This document shows, in pieces, positions 56,556 through 64,000 of a DNA stretch of 64,000 nt. Each line of letters begins with the position of its first letter. The first letter of the stretch is position 1. The notes below the pieces were generated by a model, which was not told the origin of the DNA, made no database searches, and saw only the letters and a list, made by a program, of their open reading frames with translations. The stretch lies in the NCBI GenBank assembly GCA_029449235.1, contig JANATG010000004.1, positions 2,232,001 through 2,296,000 of the forward strand. Direction: 5' to 3'. Both the position numbers and the translations under genes were made by a program. This DNA is from Linnemannia schmuckeri. Lineage: Eukaryota > Mortierellomycota > Mortierellomycetes > Mortierellales > Mortierellaceae.

Positions 56556-57022
56556 TTTCTTCTCAATTGTGTAGATTACCCCTGTACCATAACCATCCAT
56601 TCACACCACACTCAATCAACCTCGTCCTTTTTTTTTTTTTTTTTTTTTTTGTTTCCTTTTTTTTTTTTTTTTTCTTTCGACTTTTTTTTTATCATCGTCA
56701 TCTTGGGGTTATTGTTTGACGATCCGATAGTGTACTCGAGTCGTTTCTTTTCAAATTACCGGCCAGTCTTGTAGAAAGGCAACTCTTTTAATAATAATAC
56801 CAAGCCGATACCTTGTTTGACGAGATGCTCATCAAAAGCGCACCTTTTCCCAACTACGTATTGCTGCTCTCTCTTCCCCCCCGCCAAACAAAACTATGCC
56901 TAGATTTTAAATGGATAAATGTCCTCCGTCTGCCATGTCTCTTGATTTGTGCGATCGGGTTGAGTGTCCCCAGAAGAAGAAAGGAACGGACAACCCCATT
57001 TCCCATTTCGCCATTTGTATGG

Positions 57023-57028
57023 CACGTG
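57023..57028. promoter_or_regulatory. CACGTG E-box-like hexamer
   Basis: CACGTG 283-288 bp upstream of the Lon start codon. Confidence 0.25.
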
Positions 57029-57310
57029 AAGCATGTTTAATGATTGGTCGATTCCAAGTCCGTTGATTCCATGCCACTTTCGCTTTCTTTTGTGCTTCTC
57101 CTGGCTTCTTTCGTCCCTATCGTCCTCCTTTCGTTCGTTTGTCACTTCCTTTCCTTCACCGCCACCAACTACCCGCTTTCTTACCGCCACCCTTCTTCTT
57201 GCTTGCTCCTTCTCACACTCTTCCTCCCCTTTTGCGTTCTACCTTATACCACTTTCCCTCCCCTCACCTTTTTACTCAGTCCCTTCCAACTTCCTCTTCA
57301 ACAAAACGAA

Positions 57311-60300
57311 ATGAGTCGCTCTGGACCGTCCATCCCCATCCCTCGCACTGTGCCTGTCCTCCCCCTGCACGACAAGGTGCTCCTGCCAGGAGTTGTCACC
57401 CGGATGCAAATCACCCGACGAGACTCCATCCCCTTGTTCGAACAGATTCTCCGCACCTTCGACAGTCGAGAACTAAGCAAATGCATCATCGGGGCCTTTC
57501 CCGTCCGACCCCCTCCTTCTTCCCCCACTTCTACCGCCCCTTTAACAACAGCAACTGCACAGAGTTCGGCCGACAGCAACAACAAGAGTGACACAAAGAA
57601 ACCGGCTGTATTCCCTCACGGCGAACTTATCATCCCCGGCCCTTCGCCCCTCTTGCCCAATCCTCGAAGCAGCAGTGGCAAGGATGAGCGTGCCTTGGTC
57701 TCATTGCGGGCTTCAAGCTCTGTCAACCCTGCCCATATCCACCGGACTGGTTGTGCGGCTCGGCTTGTTCGACTTGAACGAGCCGTTGGCGGATTTACTG
57801 TTGTTCTGGAAGGTACCTTTGCGTTTATTATTTTCATGTCTGTTTGTGTATAAGTGAACAATGGCTTCGAGATGGTGACTAACTCTTACTCTACCTTGCC
57901 TTCTTCCTCTCTTCTTCCACCTCTGGCTCAAACAAAACAACCCAGGTCTTGTTCGCCTTCGTTTGAACAAATTTACATCCCAATCGCCTTACTTTGAGGC
58001 GGATGTGACCCCACTCCCCGACAAGACCGTCGACAAGTCAGACCAGGAGCTCCAGGACCAAATTGTGGCTCTGCGATCGACCTCGAAGGAATTTGTCTCT
58101 CTCCTTCAGAGCCTAAAGTTGCCTGCGCCCGTTTTGACACAGCTGCAAAAGTTTCTCGATAATGTGACGGCGATGCCCGGTCAGGTCGTCGATTTGCTGA
58201 TGAGTACCATCGAGTCCTCGCTCGACGAGAAGGTCATGATCCTTGAGGCTGTTGATTTGAAGGATCGGATCCCCAAGGCTATCGAACTTCTAACCCGTCA
58301 AATCCATGTAAATAGCTTGAGAAAAAGCAGCAACCTTGGATTAGGTGGAAAGAAAATACGAGCAAAACCAGAGTATTGACTTGGTGTTCTCAATTGTTTG
58401 ACTTTTACCAACTATTGTAGGTGCTCAAAATCTCACAAAAGGTCCACGACAATGTTGAAGGAAAACTCAACAAGAAACAGCGCGAGTTTTATCTTCGCCA
58501 ACAGATGGCGGCTATCAAGGAGGAGTTGGGCGAAAAGGATGCTGGGGAGGACGACGAGATGACTCAGATCGAGAGCAGACTCGCTGCGGTCAACCTCCCA
58601 GCTGATGTGCAGAAGGCTGCCGATCGGGAGCTGAAACGTTTGAAAAAGATGCAGCCTTCGTCGTCAGAGTACTCTGTGATCCGCAATTACTTGGATTGGC
58701 TGGCGGATTTGCCCTGGGCAAAGTCAAGCGAGGATATCTTAGATGTCGAGAAGGCAAGAAAGCAATTGAACGATGATCACCATGGACTCGAAAAGGTCAA
58801 GCGCAGGATCTTGGAGTACCTCGCTGTCACAAAGTTGCAACAGCTCAAGGGAGATGTCCGTGGTCCTATCCTGTGCCTCGTCGGTCCCCCAGGAGTGAGT
58901 AGCCAAGGTGTACATTTTTTTCTTGTTCTTGCAAATGAGTTATTGTGCTTAATTACTGAAGCTGAAATTTTAACGTAATGTGCTTTTAGGTCGGTAAAAC
59001 GTCTCTTGGTCGCTCAATTGCTTCAGCCATGGGCCGCAAGTTCCATCGTATCTCCTTGGGAGGAGTCTGGGATGAGTCCGAGATTAGAGGTCATCGTCGT
59101 ACTTATGTCGGTGCCCTTCCTGGACTTATTATCCATGGCTTGAAAAAGTGTGAGGTCAACAACCCGGTCTTTTTGCTAGGTAAGATATTTCGATATTGGC
59201 TGGAAATTTGGCAAATTTGGCAAAAGCGATGGCTTTTTTAGAGTAGGACAACAGTTTAACACATGCTTATGTCGTGCAATATTTGTATGTGGTAATAGAT
59301 GAGATTGACAAGGTTGGATCCAGAGGTCATCATGGCGATCCTTCCGCTGCGTTCTTGGAGGTTTTGGACCCTGAACAAAACAGCACCTTTGTAAGTTTAC
59401 CGATTAAGTGATCAAAGTTTGCCAATGTGATTCACTTGAAAGAGTATCGACTGACGGTTAAATTCAACCCTATATCTTCTAGACTGATCACTACTTGAAT
59501 GTGCCATTCGATCTTTCCAAGATCCTTTTTATCGCAACCGCAAACTCTTTGGACACAATCCCAGCACCATTGCTCGACAGAATGGAGACCATCACCATTC
59601 CTGGATATACCTATGCTGAGAAGCTTGCGATTGCCACCAACCACTTGTTGCCCAAGCAAATCCGTTTGCACGGCTTGGGTGAGACCGACGTTCAAATTAC
59701 CCAAGATGCTCTTTTGAAGGTTGCCACCGGTTATACTCGCGAAAGTGGTGTCCGTCACTTAGAGCGCGAGATTGGTTCTCTTGTCCGTGCAAAGGCTGTC
59801 GAGTACGCCGAGATCCAAGAGAAGAAAGAGGCCGGTCAGAGTGTTTTGACTGACTACCAGCCTCTGGTCTCCTTGAATGATGTGGAGGAGATTCTTGGTC
59901 AAGAGAGATTTGTGAACGAAGTGACAGAACGCGTCGCGGTCCCTGGTGTCGTGACTGGCATGGCCTACAACGGAGTTGGTGGCGGAATTTTGTTCATTGA
60001 GGTCTCACAGATGCCTGGCAAGGGCAACCTCCAGTTAACGGGCAGTCTAGGAGATGTCATCAAGGAGAGTGCTCAGATTGCACTGAGCTGGGTCAAAAGC
60101 CATGGCTACGAGATTGGTCTGACCAACAGCCCTGGACAAAATGTGATGGAGAAGGCCGATGTTCATATTCACATGCCCAGCGGAGGCACTCCTAAGGTAA
60201 GCTCCCTCAATGTCCACTTTCTCAAATGTTCTAAAAGCTTATTTTTTTTCTGACAGAATTGAACACTGACTTCTAGTCTTCTCTTCCCTTCTGTATAATG

Positions 60301-60651
60301 TAGGATGGACCCTCAGCTGGTATTGCTATGGTGTGCGCGCTGGTGTCGATGTTCTCCAACCGGACGGTCCCAAGCACGACGGCTATGACGGGGGAGTTTA
60401 CGCTCCGTGGGTTAGTGATGCCTGTAGGCGGTATCAAGGAAAAGGTGATTGCCGCTCACCGAGCTGGTGTTCGCAAGATTATTATGCCACTCCGCAACCG
60501 AAAAGATGTGACTTCGGATGTCCCTGTCAATGTCCGTGAGGATATTGAGTTCTTCTATGCATCAACTATCGGCGAAGTCCTCCGAGAGGCCTTTGAGGGT
60601 CGTTTGATGGTCCGTAGCTCTACCAACACCGTGATTGACAGCAGGATGTAA
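57311..60651 (+). CDS. LONP2: Peroxisomal Lon protease (LONP2/Pln type)
   Basis: ATP-dependent protease for quality control in the peroxisome matrix. Seven exons (57311-57812, 57946-58307, 58421-58894, 58990-59179, 59299-59390, 59483-60196, 60304-60651) total 2,682 nt, 893 aa. The N-domain starts VPVLPLHDKVLLPGV and is interrupted near residues 65-125 by a Ser/Pro/Thr-rich insertion. The AAA+ module has Walker A GPPGVGKTS, completed at an exon join near residue 447, and Walker B FLLDEIDK near 510. The catalytic dyad is Ser782 (DGPSAG) and Lys825 (GGIKEKV). The chain ends SRM, a PTS1-like signal, and has no mitochondrial presequence, which separates it from mitochondrial Lon/Pim1. Length and exon phases all fit the family. 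Confidence 0.96.
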
Positions 60652-61006
60652 CTGTGTCTAGATATCAAAAACCTGCTATTATAATAGAATCTATCGTGTG
60701 CGCGTTTGTTAGCTTTTTTTCGTCTCTCGGCTGGGCGAGTCGACATGTCACGTGCGCGGCGGAGGCATAAAAAACAGAGTCACAAGTGCTTGGTTTGTAA
60801 CCTTTCTCCTCTCAACAACTAACACTTCCTCTCCTCCATCCCCCCATCGGTCTGTCCTTGTTCGTTCACTTGGTTCAAGCAGTCTACATTCACTCTCCTC
60901 CTTCCCACTGTCTCTTTATCTGTCTTTCCTCTACACCTTCGCCCTTTGTGCTACCTCTCACTCTGTCTCCCTTGTCAACCGATATATTTCTTCCAATTCT
61001 TTTGCC
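60652..61006. promoter_or_regulatory. Short promoter region of the DUF3020 gene
   Basis: 355 bp containing the Lon 3' flank, CACGTG at 60749-60754, a TATA-like CATAAAAAA at 60766-60774 and a C/T-rich leader. Close spacing of E-box, TATA-like site and pyrimidine tract gives a compact promoter model. Confidence 0.5.
60749..60754. promoter_or_regulatory. CACGTG E-box-like site (TCACGTGCG)
   Basis: Core CACGTG flanked by GC, 12 bp before a TATA-like CATAAAAAA. It resembles Pho4-type high-affinity context (CACGTGsG); binding is inferred. Confidence 0.35.
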
Positions 61007-63022
61007 ATGATTCGTGATGAAACCGCCTTCCAGGCACAGGCAGCCTTGGACCAGCTTGCTGCGACTGCTCATGCGACTGCCCTTTCTGGTACTTCAGCAC
61101 CGGCCACACCAACAACTCCCTCCACCCCTACCACGACTACCTCTACAGCAGCAGGAACAACAGCAACTGCAGCAACAGCAACTGCAGTCGCACCACTCGA
61201 TCCCGCCGAGGTTCTCAAGAAGGACCTCATCAACCAGCGCGTCCGTAACGACAACAGGGAACGTAAAAAGCGATGGAGAGAAGCAAACGAGGATCGCAGT
61301 AAGTTTTTTTTTATTGTTGCCTGACACTATCCACACCCCTCCCCTCCCTCTCCTCAACATACACATACGAGACATACAGGACTAAGGAGCAACAGCAGCG
61401 ACCCATAACAGCAACAGCAGCACCTCCAAAGTTTGATTGTGTTCACCGCCACTCCTCTCCCTTTTCATTCCCTTTTACACCCTCCCCTTCTTCCTTTGTC
61501 TCTCTTCACCTTTTCTTATGGTTGTGTGCAGAGTTGATTCCTGAAAGAGAGTCAGTACAGATGATGTGAAGCTGAATGTAAGATTCAGATGTTTTGCTTC
61601 TGTGAACACTTTTACTCGCTTTTTTTTGTTTGCCACTGTTTGACTTAGCAGCTGCGCGTATATGTTCTATTGATGTTGTTGTTCGGTCGGTTGTTTTTGC
61701 AACGACATATTTCACTTCTATCTTGGTTCCCAATGATGCTTGAGAGTTTTTCTTATCCACAAGAAGCCAAACGAGGTCTCTCCAACCTCTTCTTTCTTGC
61801 TTTCTTTCTCTTTCTTTGTTCACATTCTATCTACCCCACCCCCTTCCAAGCTCCTGAATAACGAGCGAGGCAACTTATGGTTCGTTAACATACGAGTTTC
61901 TCATAGATGCAAGCAGGAGAAAGTGGTGTTCAAAAAAACAAAAAAAAATAGTAGTCCCATCGCAAAGAACCAGTCCCCTTGACTTGCCCAGGGCAAGGTT
62001 CGTCCGAGGGCGGTTAGGAAACAGTCCCCATGTGCCACTTCCTCTTCCTTCGCACCTCTTCTTTTATTCACTTCGGCACTCAGACAAGAGATGTTATTTT
62101 TTTTCTTAGTCCGCTTTATTTGTGATTGTGATTTTTTTTTTGGCGCTCTCAAAACGCTGTCGACAGACACCTCAAAGGATTTTTTTGTGACGTGTGTTTG
62201 TTGACATCCGCCGTCACGATCCCTATTGGCAAAGCCCAAAATGGGGTCACACCTCCCCTTACCCTACGCCCCACTAATCTCCTTTTGGTCACATACAACA
62301 CACGCACAGATACGCCTGCGTATATTACTAATGACACGCCATATACATACTCACTCACTCGCTTACTCACTTCCTCGCCTACTCAATGTCAATGAATAGA
62401 CAAGGACAATGATTTGCGGTGCAGAGTCAACAAGCGGGCCAACAAGCTGTTTGGCAAGCAGGAGAGTGAACACAAGTCGCGCTGGATCGAGGAAGAGTTT
62501 GGGAAGCGCCAGATGAAACGCAAGGACAAGGAGAGGCGGAGAAACCCCAACTCAGCTGGATCGATGGAACCAACACCCGCTCCCACCACACCAACGGTTT
62601 CTCTGAATGAACACCTTGCACTTCACCAGCAGGCACAGGCTGCAGCCCAGGCAGCAGCCGTCCAAGCACAGGCTCAGGCCCAGGCCCAGGCTCACCAACT
62701 GCAAGCAAGCCAACTCGCACATCCCCAGTTTGATCCTTCAACGGTCAAGACAGCGCTGGCGCTGAATGATTTGGTCAAGAAGAACGGCAGCCATCTGGAC
62801 CTTGCGCAGCTCACGGGTGTCCTGACCGACCCTAACCTTGCACGTCAGCTGATTGAGATCGAAGCTAACAACCCAGCAACACAGGCATCAGCAACCATGA
62901 TGGTCATGAACACCCCCATCAAGTCTGAACACGAGTCCAAGGCTGGTCATATGATGGATGCCGACTACCCCATGGATGCTGTCCTCACCCTGATGCAGCT
63001 CAACGGCAGCTGGAAGGCTTAA
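61007..63022 (+). CDS. DUF3020-domain protein
   Basis: Fungal protein of unknown function, probably nuclear. Exons 61007-61298 and 62400-63022 join to give 304 aa. The DUF3020 block spans the junction: NDNRERKKRWREANEDRN then KDNDLRCRVNKRANKLFGK and EEEFGKRQMKRKDKERRR, a very basic segment that could bind nucleic acid. Upstream is an Ala/Thr-rich region; downstream is an Ala/Gln-rich coil (QAQAQAQAQAHQLQ), then a helical C-terminus with MDAVLTLMQLNGSWKA. The start Met at 61007 was chosen over one at 60752 because the intervening sequence is pyrimidine-rich leader. The 1,101-nt intron is the longest in the window and splits the only recognisable domain. Confidence 0.85.
61299..62399 (+). other. 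1,101-nt intron of the DUF3020 gene
   Basis: Donor GTAAGT at 61299, acceptor AATGAATAG ending 62399; splicing restores an Asn codon inside the conserved block. No additional exon is required. T-rich and C/T-rich blocks fill it; an embedded RNA or alternative promoter cannot be excluded. Confidence 0.85.
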
Positions 63023-63552
63023 TGTAAAGCCTGGATGGGAGAAGGATAAGAAGGAAGGATCGAAGGAAGGAAGGAGGAGGATCTCGGGTCAAACTTTTTT
63101 TTTTGCTGTATTTCTGTTTTCTTTTCTTTACTCATACTCATAACTACCCCAGCGCTACTCTTAACTTTTTTTCTTACTTTTTTTTCTCTCTCCTCTTTCA
63201 ATACAACATATTTGTACACACACTCCATGCTACCACACCATCACATACACTTTGCACACTTTGCACACGCATATTCTCCGCACTCTCTCCACTTGCACAA
63301 CTCATTTTCGCTATAAAGCATCAAGCGTTGTCCTGACTTTTCTCGCGCTTGGAATCAAACCTCACCTCTCCCTTGTACATCAAGATCCTCTCCTCTCCTC
63401 TCCTCTCCTCTCCCCCTCCCTTCTCATTCCATCACTTCTCTTTTTCGCATATATTCTTTCACACTCACAACACAAAGCTATTCTAGTTTCTTTTTTTTCC
63501 TTTCAAAAAAATAATATTCGTCTCCAAAAATAAATAAATAAATGGTGCTAAA
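63023..63552. other. Convergent spacer after DUF3020 gene
   Basis: 3' flank with purine-rich, then C/T-rich sequence including repeated CTCTC units near 63390-63415 and a TAAA-type repeat near 63529-63541. No coding region seen. Confidence 0.5.
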
Positions 63553-64000
63553 CTATCTGTACCTAATATCGTCAAGGATATGGTTCCGCGGATCATTGAC
63601 TGTCGAAAAAAGCATCTTTTTGAAAAACGCCTTCTTCTCATCCAGCTCCAACCGGTCCACAATCTTCGTCTTCAAGTACGTCCGTAGCGGCGCGTAGACA
63701 AACACCGGCATACGACTGCTACCCTGGCCCAGCCCCGGACCAGCTTGGCTCTGACCTTGGCGTTCAGGCAAGGTCTTGAGGAATGCAGAAGCACCCAACC
63801 AAAACACATGTCGTTCATAAATCCGAAACTCGACTCCGGCTTCAATACCTACTTTGGACCGACGCCCGTTGTGAAGTTGCCCGTAGGCTGCCCTGAAGAT
63901 CCCCATCACGATCTCAGGCAGTTCTGAGGGGTCGATGATAATATTGTGATGGCGGTAACTCTGGCTCTGCGAAGAAGAAGAAGCAGAGGAGGAAGAAGAA
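63553..64000 (-). CDS. Unrecognised protein, C-terminal part (5' end beyond window)
   Basis: Open minus-strand frame entering from the window edge and ending at the stop at 63553-63555, 148 residues visible. It starts within a Ser run, then IIIDPSELPEIVMGIFRAAY, an ordered-looking mixed alpha/beta stretch (VGIEAGVEFRIYERHVFWLG), a Gly/Gln/Ser linker and a charged end KKMLFSTVNDPRNHILDDIR. I cannot name a family; it reads as a conserved soluble protein. The DUF3020 gene converges on it with a 530-bp gap. Confidence 0.65.
   Translation of the reverse strand, partial: SSSSSASSSSQSQSYRHHNIIIDPSELPEIVMGIFRAAYGQLHNGRRSKVGIEAGVEFRIYERHVFWLGASAFLKTLPERQGQSQAGPGLGQGSSRMPVFVYAPLRTYLKTKIVDRLELDEKKAFFKKMLFSTVNDPRNHILDDIRYR

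Larger units (their letters stand above)
56461..57310. other. Spacer between cyclin and Lon genes with long T runs
   Basis: Cyclin 3' flank with T runs at 56513-56552 (40 bp), 56628-56650 and 56657-56673, then a CACGTG at 57023-57028 and a C/T-rich leader (57060-57300) before the Lon ATG. No coding region seen. Confidence 0.6.

Noticed and set aside
1..64000. CRISPR arrays, prophage, bacterial operons, rRNA genes
   Set aside because: None seen; the introns and gene families show nuclear fungal DNA.

Overview
This window is eukaryotic nuclear DNA, most likely from an early-diverging filamentous fungus of the Mucoromycota, with Mortierellomycotina as my best guess. The evidence is intron-bearing genes with GT-AG introns mostly of 50-200 nt, fungal-type products (TOK-like K+ channel, SSB-type Hsp70, PHO85-type CDK, DUF3020 protein), long C/T-rich leaders before start codons, many A/T homopolymer runs, and metazoan-like genes that yeasts lack (NELF-B, an Atos/FAM214 protein). 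The lineage is an inference. I found no rRNA, complete tRNA, CRISPR or prokaryotic feature.

Layout. 1-2169 (-): F-box/WD40 protein, cut by the window start. 2656-4665 (-): DNMT2 tRNA methyltransferase. 5246-7902 (+): SSB-type Hsp70 with an 809-nt first intron. 9048-9581 (-): Ser-rich hypothetical. 10206-13830 (-): GPI ethanolamine-phosphate transferase 3 (PIG-O/Gpi13). 14096-18338 (-): Atos/FAM214-like protein, possibly with an extra 5' exon up to 19083. 20175-20909 (+): secreted Cys-rich protein. 21196-24027 (-): NELF-B, reassembled from ten exons into 591 aa. 25290-29367 (+): two-pore K+ channel of TOK type. 30053-33210: an apparently intact PIF/Harbinger transposon with 23-bp perfect terminal inverted repeats and two convergent genes. 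37111-41878 (+): divergent RhoGAP-like protein. 43665-45250 (-): PHO85-type CDK with a Gln-rich tail. 46170-49356 (-): DUF3712/Tag1-like vacuolar-type membrane protein. 54225-56460 (+): PCL-type cyclin. 57311-60651 (+): peroxisomal Lon protease ending in a PTS1-like SRM. 61007-63022 (+): DUF3020 protein with a 1.1-kb intron. 63553-64000 (-): 3' part of an unrecognised gene.

Most genes are unrelated housekeeping or regulatory loci. The one functional pairing is a PHO85-type kinase and a PCL-type cyclin about 9 kb apart. The DNMT2/SSB, NELF-B/TOK and Tag1-like/cyclin pairs are divergent and share intergenic promoter regions. I rebuilt exons by matching GT/GC-AG sites to reading phase and family motifs. 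Totals divide by three for PIG-O, Atos, NELF-B, TOK, both transposon genes, CDK, Tag1-like, cyclin, Lon, DUF3020, SSB and DNMT2; for DNMT2 this depends on the chosen exon 1 donor. The strongest points for follow-up are the fungal NELF-B and the intact two-gene Harbinger element.
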